From an uncultured Paenochrobactrum sp. (GTDB lineage: Bacteria; Pseudomonadota; Alphaproteobacteria; Rhizobiales; Rhizobiaceae): a stretch of 59,424 nucleotides of DNA. The first letter of the stretch is position 1. Each line of letters opens with the position of its first letter. This document shows, one piece after another, positions 6,611 to 16,541 of this stretch. Where the stretch lies: the NCBI GenBank assembly GCA_947627865.1, contig CANQXU010000002.1, positions 1 through 59,424 of the forward strand, written 5' to 3'. The translations under genes and the position numbers were made by a program. The notes below the pieces were generated by a model. That model did no database searches, was not told the origin of the DNA, and saw nothing but the letters and a program-made list of their open reading frames with translations.

Positions 6611-9019
6611 ATGTCATTTTTGATTCAGAAATTTAAGAATAAAGCCCATTTTCACTATGATGATAAGGTGTTGGGACGTTTTTCAGTTCAAACATTAAAT
6701 CCTGAATTGCATGCGGGCTTGCTTTATCAATGGGTCGTGCAGGACTATGCGCGCTATTGGAATATGCGCGATTTTAGCAAGCCAGAATTGGAAGCCTTTT
6801 ACACGCAGCTTTTGGCGCAACCGGATAAGGCCGCTTTCATTGGGCAATATGCTGGTGAGCCAGCATTTTTGTTCGAGCTTTACGCACCTGAAAATACGCC
6901 GCTATCCGATCATTATCAGGGTGAGCAGGGCGATTGTGGCATGCATTTGTTGGTTGCCCCTGCACGTCTGCCGCGCTCCGGCTTTACTCTAGCCGTGATG
7001 CGGACTGTTATGCAGTTTATTTTCAGCGAGCCGGATATAAAGCGTGTTGTGGTCGAGCCGGATATTGAAAATCATAAAATACATCGCCTCAATTGCAGTG
7101 TCGGATTTATGCATATCAAGCCCGTACAATTACCGGATAAATGTGCTTATCTTGGATTGTGTTCGCGGGCGGCATTTTTCAATTCAGCAGAAACAGTTTC
7201 ATCGCCAAATAATGACCAAATGGCTTTTGCGCACACGGCGCATTTGTCACCTTATTATTGGGAGAGGGCCAATCGATTTTTATTGGCCAAAATTATTTCT
7301 GAATTTTCGCATGAACAGATTTTGTATCCGCTTAAACTGAGAAGTGATCAGGGTGCGGCGGGCTATTATGAGCTGCTGCTCACTGATGGGCTTAAATATA
7401 AATTTAGCGCACGCCGTATGCGTGTTGATCATTGGCTGCTCAATGCTGCTAGTCTTACACGCTTTACCAAAGCTGAGAATGGCGATTGGGATCAAAATGG
7501 CGCGCCGGATGTATTGGAATTTCTGGTCGCCAGCCGCCCAAATCTGGATATAGGGGCACAAGATTTTCCGCTTTATCTGGAAGAAATTAGCAGTACGCTT
7601 TTTAGCAGTTGTTACAAGCTCTCGACAGCCGGGCGGTCAGCGGATGAATTATGCCATGCTGATTATCAAGCCGTCGAAAAAGGGATGCGTGAGGGGCATC
7701 CGGTTTTTATTGCCAATAATGGGCGGATTGGTTTTAATATTAGCGATTATAATTTTTATGCGCCTGAAAGCGGAAACAATTTGCAAATTGCATGGGTGGC
7801 GGCAAAGCGCACAAAAGCAGTTTTTACATATATTGACGGATTGGACTATCTAAAACTGATTGAGCAGGAATTGGATGCCGTCACCTTGCAAAAATGGTGT
7901 AATCGATTGATTATGCTTGGTTTAAATCCGATTGATTATTATTTCATGCCAGTTCATCCTTGGCAATGGCAACATAAAATAGCAATTACCTTTGCTGGCG
8001 AGGTAGCAAAACGGGATCTCGTTTATCTTGGCAGTTCGCCTGATTATTATCAGCCACAGCGATCAATTCGCACTTTTTATAATGTGACGTCACCGCACAA
8101 GCATTATGTTAAAACCGCACTTTCAGTGTTGAATATGGGCTTTATGCGTGGCTTGTCGGCTGAATATATGTTGACGACGCCTATGATTAATCAGTGGCTA
8201 TCAAGCCTGTTGGAAACGGACGCGTTTTTACAACGAAATGGCTTTAGAATTCTGCGTGAAAGCGCAGCAGTCGGTTATTGGAACCCGATTTATAATAAGC
8301 AAATCACACAAGGGAGCGGTTATGGTAAGATGCTGAGTGCATTATGGCGGGAAAGTCCCAAGCAATATCTGCGCCCATATGAGCGGCTGATGACAATGGC
8401 GGCATTGCTGCATTTAGACGGGGCAGGTAGAGCCCTGCTTGGCAGTCTGATGAGAGAGGCGAATATCACGGCAAAAGCCTGGATAAAGGGTTATTTGCAG
8501 GCTTATCTTTTGCCTTTGCTGCATTGCTTTTATGCTTATGATCTTGCTTTCATGCCTCATGGTGAAAATGTGATCATGATTTTGAAGGACTACCGGATTG
8601 AACGCATTCTCATGAAAGATATCGGTGAAGAGATTGCGGTGATGAATAGCGGGATTTCTATTCCTGAAGAAATATCCAGAATTCACTTACAAATAGACGA
8701 AGAACTGAAAGCCAATTATATTTTTACCGATGTGTTTGATGGTTTTTTCCGGCATCTCGCAGCTATTTTAGTTGATCATGATTTGATGAAAGAGCATGAT
8801 TTTTGGGCTTTAGTGGCTGATACGATTAGAGAATATCAAAACTCGCATCCCGAATATGCGGCTAAATATCAACAATATGATTTGTTTCAGCCAACCATGT
8901 TGCGAAATTGTTTTAACCGCCTGCAAATGCGCAATAGTCGCCAGATGCTGGACTTGCTCAATCCGCAAAGCAGTTTCCAATTTGGCGATCCAATGGAAAA
9001 TCCAATAGCAAATATGTGA
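6611..9019 (+). CDS. GNAT acyltransferase-NIS synthetase fusion (hydroxamate siderophore)
   Basis: This two-domain enzyme of 802 residues combines an N-acyltransferase, which acylates the N-hydroxy amine, with an ATP-dependent NRPS-independent siderophore (NIS) synthetase, which condenses the units. Residues about 15-190 form an IucB-like GNAT domain. Residues about 225-790 are IucA/IucC-like, with VHPWQWQHKI near 450 and FMPHGENVIMI near 648. IucA/IucC enzymes and GNATs are usually separate proteins; fusions are known in bisucaberin-type systems (BibC). With the upstream hydroxylase this gives a minimal pathway for a hydroxamate of the bisucaberin/alcaligin/desferrioxamine class. No citrate-specific partner synthetase is present, so an aerobactin-type product is less likely. 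Confidence 0.85.
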   Translation: MSFLIQKFKNKAHFHYDDKVLGRFSVQTLNPELHAGLLYQWVVQDYARYWNMRDFSKPELEAFYTQLLAQPDKAAFIGQYAGEPAFLFELYAPENTPLSDHYQGEQGDCGMHLLVAPARLPRSGFTLAVMRTVMQFIFSEPDIKRVVVEPDIENHKIHRLNCSVGFMHIKPVQLPDKCAYLGLCSRAAFFNSAETVSSPNNDQMAFAHTAHLSPYYWERANRFLLAKIISEFSHEQILYPLKLRSDQGAAGYYELLLTDGLKYKFSARRMRVDHWLLNAASLTRFTKAENGDWDQNGAPDVLEFLVASRPNLDIGAQDFPLYLEEISSTLFSSCYKLSTAGRSADELCHADYQAVEKGMREGHPVFIANNGRIGFNISDYNFYAPESGNNLQIAWVAAKRTKAVFTYIDGLDYLKLIEQELDAVTLQKWCNRLIMLGLNPIDYYFMPVHPWQWQHKIAITFAGEVAKRDLVYLGSSPDYYQPQRSIRTFYNVTSPHKHYVKTALSVLNMGFMRGLSAEYMLTTPMINQWLSSLLETDAFLQRNGFRILRESAAVGYWNPIYNKQITQGSGYGKMLSALWRESPKQYLRPYERLMTMAALLHLDGAGRALLGSLMREANITAKAWIKGYLQAYLLPLLHCFYAYDLAFMPHGENVIMILKDYRIERILMKDIGEEIAVMNSGISIPEEISRIHLQIDEELKANYIFTDVFDGFFRHLAAILVDHDLMKEHDFWALVADTIREYQNSHPEYAAKYQQYDLFQPTMLRNCFNRLQMRNSRQMLDLLNPQSSFQFGDPMENPIANM

Positions 9020-9211
9020 TATTAATATCACTTTAATGTGTTTTGGTTAGTATTTATAGTTATAAATATTTTTCTATAAAGTTAAGCATATGAATTAATT
9101 TAATTTTTTAAGTTTATATATGTAATAGCGTGCAATTTATAGTGATTGTTGCTTGGTGAAATGAAACTAGACCTCAAAATGTGAAAATTACACATTATTG
9201 GGAGTCGTATT
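9020..9211 (+). promoter_or_regulatory. AT-rich upstream region of the autotransporter gene
   Basis: This 192-nt stretch is strongly A/T-rich (for example TATTTATAGTTATAAATATT) and has no ORF. It probably carries the promoter of the autotransporter gene. I could not assign a specific operator. Confidence 0.35.
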
Positions 9212-12200
9212 TTGAAAATACAACTTAAATCGACCAAGTCTATCTCTGTCATTGATCCGCAAGGAAAAGCTCATTTCACAAAGGCTGGCAAATTAGCGAG
9301 CACCGTATCAGCAATTTCTTTAGCTCTCAGTTTGATGCCAGCTATGGCTTTTCCGTTATTGATGAGTGCAGAGCCTGCTTTGGCAGCCAAATGGGGGCAA
9401 AGCGGTAAAGGTGGTGATGGCGGGTTCTCAGCGGATAAAGAACAAGAGCGCCTACCTGGAAAGCCCAGTGCTCAAGGGCGGGATGGCGATGGTGGCGCAA
9501 GTGGTGCGGCTGTAGATTATCCTGAGCGGGAGAGCGAAGCTGGCGCCGGTGGTGCCGCGGGCTATGTGATGGATGGTGATGATGATCACTTACCACATAT
9601 TGGGCAGTCGGGTACTGATGCTACCATGTGCAACAGCGATACAGCTACTTGCAGAAGTGGCGTGGCAGCTGGCGGGGGCGGGGGCGGAGCTGCGGCCACC
9701 GCTGTAGAGCAAGACACAACCACCACCACCTCATTCATTGGTGGTCAGGGTGGAAATGGCGGTGTTGCTCTTTATCAGGGAAGTGGGGGAGAGGGTGGGG
9801 CTGGTGGCGCCGCCATTGTCGAGAGTGACGGAACACATATCAATACCGATATCATCAAAGGTGGAGCAGGTGGTAATGGTGGTGATTTGTCCGCGCGTGA
9901 TGGATGCACCGCCGATACTTGCATTTCCGGTAAAGGTGGCGATGGTGGTGCAGCGATTGTAGCGCTTAAAAATCAGACCATTAACAATAAAGGCTCACTA
10001 TCGGGCGGTGATGCAGGCCGCAGCGGTCAGGTCAATAATTGGAATAATCTTAATCCGACCAGAGATGGGAATGGTGGTGACGGCGGCAATGCGATTGAAC
10101 TGGGCAGCGGTAACCATTTGGAAAATGAAGGCGCCATAACAGGCGGAAAAGGTGGAATAGGGATAAAAGGCTATGATGCTGAAGGGTCGGTCAGCGGTAA
10201 AGATGGTGCTGACGGGCTTGGCATTTATGCCAGAGGCGATAATAATTCTATCATCAACAAATCTGGCGGCATTATTTCTGCCGGAGGAACCCAGCCGGAA
10301 AGCGGTATTGCGATCAAGCTTGAAGGGGATAATAACAGCCTTGAATTACAAGACAATTCGATCATTAACGGGCAAGTTATAGCACAAGGAAAAAACAATG
10401 CTCTGAGCTTGGGTGGTAAACAGGATCAGACATTTGAGCTGGGGCAGCTTGGCGAAAAATATAAAGGTTTTGATAAATTTTCCAAGCAGGGTGAGAATAC
10501 CGCCTCTGTTTCCGGTACCAGTACGATTGGGGGAGAGGCAGAAATCAACTCCGGCAGACTGAAACTGATTAAAGATGGTAGTTTTGCCAATTTCTACCGT
10601 GTCAAATCACATGGTATTTTCGATATCAGCGAAGTTTCCGGCAAAAATACCAGTATTCAAAGTCTTACGGGTGATAAGGGCGGTCATGTCGATTTAGGCG
10701 ATAAGGAGCTGATCATCACTGATGGCCATGATGATGATTTTGCGGGTCAGTTGGCTGCTTCAGAAAAGGGAAAATTGAGTGTCACGGGTGGGCATCAGAC
10801 ATTATCCGGTGATAATTCTGGCTTCAAAGGTGAGACCAGTGTTCGAAATAATGGTCATTTGACGGTCAATAACCAGCTTGGTGGTACCACATCTGTTTCA
10901 GATAAGGGTATTTTGGATGGTACCGGCAGTCTGGAAAATCTGGTCAATAGCGGAACTATTGTTGCAGGTAATAATGAGACATTTGGTGATCTGCATATCA
11001 ATGGCAATTATGAGGGGCGGGAAGGCAGCAATATTGCCATCAATACGAAGCTCGGCGCGGATGATTCACCAACAAGCCGTCTTTATATAGCAGGAGATGC
11101 CTCTGGTCACAGTGATGTGTCCGTATATAATCGCGGCGGGCTTGGCGATCAGACCAAAAATGGGATTAAAATTATTGATATTGCCGGACAATCAGCGGCT
11201 GATTTTGCACTGAATGGTGATTACACGGCTGATGATGGGCGCAGTGCCGTCATTGGCGGTGCTTATGCTTACTTCCTTTATAAAGGCGAAGCGGGCAATC
11301 CTGAGGATGGTAACTGGTATTTACGAAGCCAGCTTAAAGATAAAAATCCTGACCCCAATCCAAATCCTAAGCCAAAACCGGGGCCGGAGGTTTACCAACC
11401 AGGTGTGCCGCTTTATAGCAGCTATAGTCAGGTTCTAAGAGGGTTAAACTCAGTTTCAAGCCTAAAAACCCGTGTCGGCAACCGTTACTGGAAGGATGCA
11501 AGCACTGGCCAGCTCTCCAATGGCGGAGCCTTGGGAACCCAAGCACAACAGGCTGATCCACAAAGCGACCGCAATGAAATTTTGACGGATTACGGCCTTT
11601 TCTGGAGCCGAATTACTGGCAGTCATGAGCATTATCATCCTAAAGGCAGTGCGAGTGTCGATAGTTTGAGTTTGGACAGCTGGAGCTTTACAGCGGGTGT
11701 TGATCATCAGCTTTATGAAAATGATGCTGGCCGTTTTATCGGCGGCATTTGGCTTCAAAGCGGCACATTGAATGCTGAAATCAACTCAGATTTTGGACGT
11801 GGCAAGATTAAGGGCCACGGCTATGGCGGTGGTGCGTCACTCACATGGTATGGCGAGAACGGGCTCTATATCGACGCTCAGACCAAGCTGAACTGGTATA
11901 AAAATGATTTTGAATCTGACACACTAAAACAAACTGTTGTGAAGGATGCCAAGGGTTTTGGTTATGCATTGAGTCTTGAGACCGGCAAGCGCTTTACACT
12001 GAATGACTATTGGACACTGACACCGCAGGCGCAATTGACTTGGTCGTCACTGGATCTTGATAGTTTTACAGATAGATTTGATGCCGTCGCGCGCTTCAAG
12101 CGTGATAATTATCTGACCGCACGGTTAGGTGTTACGGCTGATTATGCTAATATCTGGCAGGGTGATGATGGTCATGCGCAAGCTGTTCATTTTTACAGCT

Positions 12201-12436
12201 CTGCCAATCTTTATCAAACATTGGTAAATGGTGCCAAAAACATCAATATATCCGGTGTTCAAATTGATACAGGTGAGTTGGAAAAAACTTGGGCAGGTAT
12301 TGGATTGGGTGGCTCTTACAGCTGGAAAGACGATAAATACAGCCTTTTTAGCAATGTTAATACAGCCAGCAGCATCAAAGATTTTGGTAATAATACGGTC
12401 ATTTCGGCCAATATCGGGCTGCGCGTTAAGTGGTAA
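9212..12436 (+). CDS. Glycine-rich autotransporter (type Va)
   Basis: This is a surface or secreted protein delivered by its own outer-membrane beta-barrel. A long signal region, ending near AEPALAA at about residue 58, precedes a passenger that opens with GG(D/A/N)GG-type repeats between about residues 65 and 300. Asn/Gly-rich, beta-helix-like sequence follows, with HLTVNNQLGG-type rungs and a GTIVAGNNETFGDL segment typical of pertactin-like passengers. A proline-rich linker (PNPNPKPKPGP, near 713) leads to a barrel of about 280 residues ending in LRVKW, an aromatic C-terminus. The start is TTG after GGGAG. The gene splits the siderophore synthesis and uptake genes and ends at a strong hairpin. 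The role is unknown; adhesion is the usual inference. Confidence 0.85.
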   Translation: MKIQLKSTKSISVIDPQGKAHFTKAGKLASTVSAISLALSLMPAMAFPLLMSAEPALAAKWGQSGKGGDGGFSADKEQERLPGKPSAQGRDGDGGASGAAVDYPERESEAGAGGAAGYVMDGDDDHLPHIGQSGTDATMCNSDTATCRSGVAAGGGGGGAAATAVEQDTTTTTSFIGGQGGNGGVALYQGSGGEGGAGGAAIVESDGTHINTDIIKGGAGGNGGDLSARDGCTADTCISGKGGDGGAAIVALKNQTINNKGSLSGGDAGRSGQVNNWNNLNPTRDGNGGDGGNAIELGSGNHLENEGAITGGKGGIGIKGYDAEGSVSGKDGADGLGIYARGDNNSIINKSGGIISAGGTQPESGIAIKLEGDNNSLELQDNSIINGQVIAQGKNNALSLGGKQDQTFELGQLGEKYKGFDKFSKQGENTASVSGTSTIGGEAEINSGRLKLIKDGSFANFYRVKSHGIFDISEVSGKNTSIQSLTGDKGGHVDLGDKELIITDGHDDDFAGQLAASEKGKLSVTGGHQTLSGDNSGFKGETSVRNNGHLTVNNQLGGTTSVSDKGILDGTGSLENLVNSGTIVAGNNETFGDLHINGNYEGREGSNIAINTKLGADDSPTSRLYIAGDASGHSDVSVYNRGGLGDQTKNGIKIIDIAGQSAADFALNGDYTADDGRSAVIGGAYAYFLYKGEAGNPEDGNWYLRSQLKDKNPDPNPNPKPKPGPEVYQPGVPLYSSYSQVLRGLNSVSSLKTRVGNRYWKDASTGQLSNGGALGTQAQQADPQSDRNEILTDYGLFWSRITGSHEHYHPKGSASVDSLSLDSWSFTAGVDHQLYENDAGRFIGGIWLQSGTLNAEINSDFGRGKIKGHGYGGGASLTWYGENGLYIDAQTKLNWYKNDFESDTLKQTVVKDAKGFGYALSLETGKRFTLNDYWTLTPQAQLTWSSLDLDSFTDRFDAVARFKRDNYLTARLGVTADYANIWQGDDGHAQAVHFYSSANLYQTLVNGAKNINISGVQIDTGELEKTWAGIGLGGSYSWKDDKYSLFSNVNTASSIKDFGNNTVISANIGLRVKW

Positions 12437-12451
12437 TTCCGCATGAACAGC

Positions 12452-12484
12452 AACCGCTCTTGTTTTAAGAGCGGTTGTTATTTT
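12452..12484. terminator. Terminator between autotransporter and siderophore permease
   Basis: AACCGCTCTT and AAGAGCGGTT form a 10-bp stem with a 5-nt loop, followed on the plus strand by GTTATTTT. It lies between two convergent genes and is therefore likely to serve as a terminator, at least for the plus strand. Confidence 0.85.
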
Positions 12485-12491
12485 AAAAGAC

Positions 12492-13693
12492 TTAAGCAGT
12501 TTTTGTTATTTTGGCCACAATAGGAAGCACCAGCATTATCAAAATTGCGCCTGATATAAACAGGCTCTGATAGCCAAAAAGCGATGCTATCTTGCCCCCA
12601 AAACACCGATTGTCATGCTGACCGCACTATCCATACATTGAAAAATGGTAAAATCGACCCCTGCTTGTCGAATATCTGCAAGATGCATGAATTGCGCGTA
12701 AAGCGCGACAAATCCAAACGCCATGATGCCGGAAGAGGACATAAGTGCGCAGATCAGAATTAAAATTTGTGATGGTTGCGGCTGTATTGCTATCAAAATA
12801 AAATTGATCAGAAGCACCAATTGCAGCAAAAGTGCCGTGATTAGAATTTTGTGGCTACCGAATTTTTTCACGCAATAACCACCCGTTATGGCACCGGCAA
12901 AGCCAATGATCAAACCACCTATCCCATTGAAAATCCCAAGATAATACAGGCTGATTTTAGCATCAACCATGAAAGGCACGAGCATGGCACCACCCCATTT
13001 TTGCGCCGCAACATAACAGGCGCAAAGCATCATGCCTTGGCGTATTGGCGGGCGGCTGATTGCAGCTTTAAGCGATGGGATATGAGCACGCTCCCTGACT
13101 TCTGAATGTGCCCTTTGGGGGTATATAAACGGAACTGCCAGCAGCAAGATGCTGATGGCCATTATGATGATGCTTATCTTCCAGCCATGATGACCATAAA
13201 TGATAAGAAACAAACCAGACCCGATAGCGGAGCCAAGATAGGCACTGCCGACTTGCGCGGCATTGCCCCAGCCTCGGTTTTTTGCAGACAGGTTTTCAAT
13301 CGCATAACCATCGCAGGCAATATCAACAGTTGCCACCGCAAAAGCTATGAAGATCATACAGATAACAAGCATTGCCAGATGCGATAAGCCAAGATGGGCG
13401 GCAACAATAAGACCGGAAGCCGAGATTATGCCACCCGTCATGACAATCAGGCGGGATCTGTCTGGCCCATAGGCTGGCAAGCGAAAACGCTCGACAAAAG
13501 GCGACCACAGAAATTTAAATGTCCATGGTAATATCGCAAGATAAACCAGTCCTATCTGATCAAGCGGCAAGCCACTTGAACGCAATATGGCCGGCAGTCC
13601 GCTATAAGTTAAACCACCAACGATACTTTGACTGACATAGACACCGCCAATCGCGAAAAAAACCGATAGATTTGAGGGATGTTGCTGCGTCAT
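12492..13693 (-). pseudogene. RhtX/FptX-type siderophore permease, frameshifted near its end
   Basis: This is an AmpG/RhtX-like major facilitator that would carry a ferric siderophore or its fragments across the inner membrane. Motifs include LPLDQIGLVYLAILPW and FKFLWSPFVERF, followed by multiple membrane segments. The track ORF stops early at 12587 after MTIGVLGAR. If one G is added to the G5 run at 12595-12599, the frame continues GGKIASLFGYQSLFISGAIL and ends at TAA 12492-12494 with a normal last helix. About 31 residues are therefore lost or changed. The cause may be a genuine slippage mutation or a sequencing error. The start codon overlaps the receptor stop (TAATG), which shows translational coupling. 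Confidence 0.8.
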
Positions 13694-15592
13694 TAAAAAC
13701 TGTAACGCATGCTGGCAGTGATTTTTCGCCCTTCACTCCAATAGCAATATCCACTGGTGCAGCTTTGGTAAATCTGATTGAGCAGATTGCTGGCATTGAC
13801 TTGTAGCTGCATATTTTCAAGTTTGGGGTGTAGATTGGCGAGATCATAGCGCAAATTCGCATCTATGAATAATTGCGCTTTATTGTTGAGGCTGGCCGTA
13901 TGCACATTATCGCCAAAGCTTGCGCCGACATAGCGGATACCTGCACCAAGCTTCAAACCGCTGAGCACACCCGTGCCGATATCATAATCCGCCCAGAGCG
14001 AGGCTGTGTGATAGGGTGAAGCATTGAGCGTTTTGCCGGAGGTGGCTTGCGTGAGGTGCAGAATTTTTACATCATTATAGCTATAGGATGCTTGAAGGCT
14101 CAAACCATTATCAAATGTGGTGCCTGCATCAATTTCAAAGCCGCGTGAGCGCATATCCAATTGAATTTGCTCATTAATGCCGGATGATGTTTCATAAACA
14201 CTCGCGTTTTTCTGATCAATATTATAAATGGCAGCATTGATGAATGTCTGTGTTTCGGGGATTAGATATTTTACGCCCAGCTCAAACTGCCTGCCTGTCG
14301 TTGGCGCGGCTTGCTCGCGCGGGCTCCCGTTTTTACTTTGTAATATTCCGGCATTGGCCACAAATGATGTTGCATAGCTAAGATAAGGCATCAGGCCGTT
14401 ATCCATGGCGTAACCGATTGAAGCACGTCCCGTTATCTCGTGATCATTGCGCTTATAGCGGGTGAAGCCGTCGGCAAAACTGCCCGTGGTCAAATGACTT
14501 TGCAGCCAATCATGCCTAAGCCCCAATGTGACGCGCCATGCATCCATTTCCAATTGATCTTGAGCGTAGATGCCTGTTTGTATTTGTGTTTGGCGATCGC
14601 GATTGGTTATTTCCGGCTTATACATATGCTGCGGTGTAAAGGGGATGTTGCCGCTGCCGCTGTCACTCACATAGGCCGTGCGTCCTGCATCCAAGCCAGT
14701 GATGAGCTTGTGATGAATTGCACCTGTATCAAATCCGGCTTCGAGATAGATATCGGTGGCGAGATTGTTGTTTCTTTCTTCCACATATCCGGGAAGACCC
14801 TGAACGGCATATTCATATTTATTGGCTAAAGCAGCATAGCGCAGACGCTGATGCACTATAACAGCATCATTGAGGCGCTGATCCAGTTCATAGCCGATAT
14901 TGCCCTGATGCTGCCGGAAATTATTGAAGCGCGGATCGCCGACATAGTCGTGCGTGGCCCCTGTCGATTTGCGGGTAACGGGATCGTAAAGATTAACATA
15001 AGCGGCGGTGCCGCCCGTAGTTGCATCCATATATGAGCCGAGAACTGTAAATTTGGTGTCGTTATCCGGCTGCCATGTAAAGGCTGGTGCGATATAGAAA
15101 CGATTGTCCTTCATAAAGGGACCGATCGACGTATTGGCATGTCGAAGAACACCGGTCAGTCGATATAGCAGGCTGCTGTCGTCCTTTATGGCACCTGAAA
15201 AATCAAAGGCGGTTTGCAAGCGTTTATAAGACCCAGTTTCTAAAATGACTTCGCGCAAATTTTCCTCTTGCGGACGCTTGGTGATCAGATCAACCAGTCC
15301 ACCCGTGCCGCTGGCACCATAAAGGGCAGAGGAGGGGCCTTTGAGGATACTGATGCCTTCCAATCCATAAGGCTCAAGACGGAAAAGTCCGTTCGGGCTA
15401 TTCGCTTGACGCAATCCATCTTTAAAAACTCCGGTATAAGTAAGGTCAATGCCGCGAATTTTGAATGAATCATAACGCGGGTCAAAACCAAATTGGGTGA
15501 TATTGGTGCCTGACGTATAGCTGAGCGCATCGAGCAAATTCTGCGCATTACGCTCGCTCAATTGTTGGCGTGTGACAGTGCTGACCGATCTT
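13693..15592 (-). pseudogene. TonB-dependent siderophore receptor lacking its 5' end
   Basis: This is an FhuA/FoxA-type outer-membrane receptor for ferric hydroxamates. The plug domain begins at [16 protein letters not shown] and continues through a recognisable SILKGPSSALYG segment and LVDLITKRP. The 22-strand barrel is readable to the terminal MRYSF. The signal peptide, TonB box and first part of the plug are missing. Upstream of about 15592 the DNA becomes hsdM coding sequence in another frame, so the track start at 15651 is an artefact. Without a signal peptide the product cannot reach the outer membrane. The gene overlaps the permease by one base, so the two once formed an uptake operon matching the siderophore genes. 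Confidence 0.88.
15581..15592. other. Recombination junction hsdM::TonB receptor
   Basis: On the minus strand AAGATCGGTCAG can be read either as hsdM (KIGQ, after INFNR) or as receptor (RSVS, before TVTRQQL in the other frame). The 12-bp interval fits both parents, so the breakpoint lies in or beside a stretch of microhomology. The bases shared by both original parents cannot be fixed without intact relatives. Confidence 0.7.
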
Positions 15593-16042
15593 GCGGTTGA
15601 AGTTAATCCCTTTGAGAACATCTTCCAACGCATCGGAGTTCGCGTCCTCAATCGCCTCTAGCGCCTTATTCAGTGTAGTGCCGACGTTCTCTTTGACATG
15701 CTTGAGTGCAGGGTGCTGAATAAGATTAGTCTGGCCATTCTCAATAACCTCCTCCTGCCAGCCTTCATTCCAGCGAGCACGTTCAGGCACGAAGAAATAC
15801 TTGCCGGAGTAATTATCTGGATCTTCAAGCGCGATTACAATATCAGCTGGGCTCATCCCCATATTTGTTAACTCAATTTTCAACTCTGCTCGACGTTGAT
15901 CGAACAAGTCACTGGCGCGCTTGAGGAACAGCATACCGAAAATGTATTCCTTGTATTCGCTGGCATCCATGCTACCACGCAAATCATCACAGGCGGTCAG
16001 CAGGAGGCTTTCCAAACGTGCTAGGGTGAGCTTAAATTTCAT
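15581..16042 (-). pseudogene. hsdM: N-terminal fragment of type I restriction methylase HsdM
   Basis: The reading frame starts [15 protein letters not shown] and shows the HsdM N-terminal helical domain: [19 protein letters not shown], then [15 protein letters not shown], then [16 protein letters not shown]. The homology ends exactly at the receptor junction, about 150 residues in. The SAM-binding N-6 methylase domain is therefore absent. No hsdS or hsdR is present in the window. Upstream, the minus strand holds a short frame reading ALSSDHNAAHFGRSNF then stop, which may be an eroded native N-terminus. Non-functional as a methylase. Confidence 0.85.
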
Positions 16043-16147
16043 GAAATGTAAAACCTTGGATCATCAAAAGTTTGAGCGGCCGAAGTGGGCAGCATTATGG
16101 TCTGAGGACAATGCTGTCATATCCTCACACTGATACGTGAAATATTA

Positions 16148-16495
16148 CTATTGTACTATCTCTTTACCCACAAAAGCACCAGTTTTTTCGGTTATAATAT
16201 AAGGAGATGCTAAAGGGCAAAACTGCTCAAATAAGTCGCTGTCAACTCTTCTGTAGTGCTTAATACTAATATCATTTTTAAAAACATCTAAGATGGGAAC
16301 ACATTGATTGATCCAGAATATGAGCATTGCTGCTGTGCATATGGCAGACATTACCTCGTCAACATCTGCTCGGTTTTTGCAGCTGGTAAAATAGGCGTGA
16401 CCGATTTGGTGGTTGCGGTCATAGAGGTATTCAATGCGTTCATTGATGATCGTCAGAAGGCGAGGCAGGTTACATAAATCGATTTCCACATTCAC
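16148..16495 (-). pseudogene. C-terminal fragment of McrB-like restriction ATPase, chimeric
   Basis: The first 50 or so residues, including LLTIINERIEYLYDRNHQIG and HAYFTSCKNRADVDEVM, match the C-terminal region of McrB-family GTPases/AAA proteins that drive methylation-dependent restriction. The expected continuation (NKIIPLLQEYFYEDW-like) is missing. The frame instead runs into unrelated sequence (SAICTAAMLIFWINQCVPIL). The nucleotide-binding domain and an mcrC partner are absent. It is probably a remnant joined to other debris rather than a working gene. Confidence 0.65.
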
Positions 16496-16541
16496 AAAAC
16501 AGCGATAAAAATCTACATATTCGCGCTGTAAGTCAGATTTT

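Noticed and set aside
14440-14829. 129-codon plus-strand ORF inside the receptor
   Set aside because: Antisense shadow of the TonB receptor barrel.
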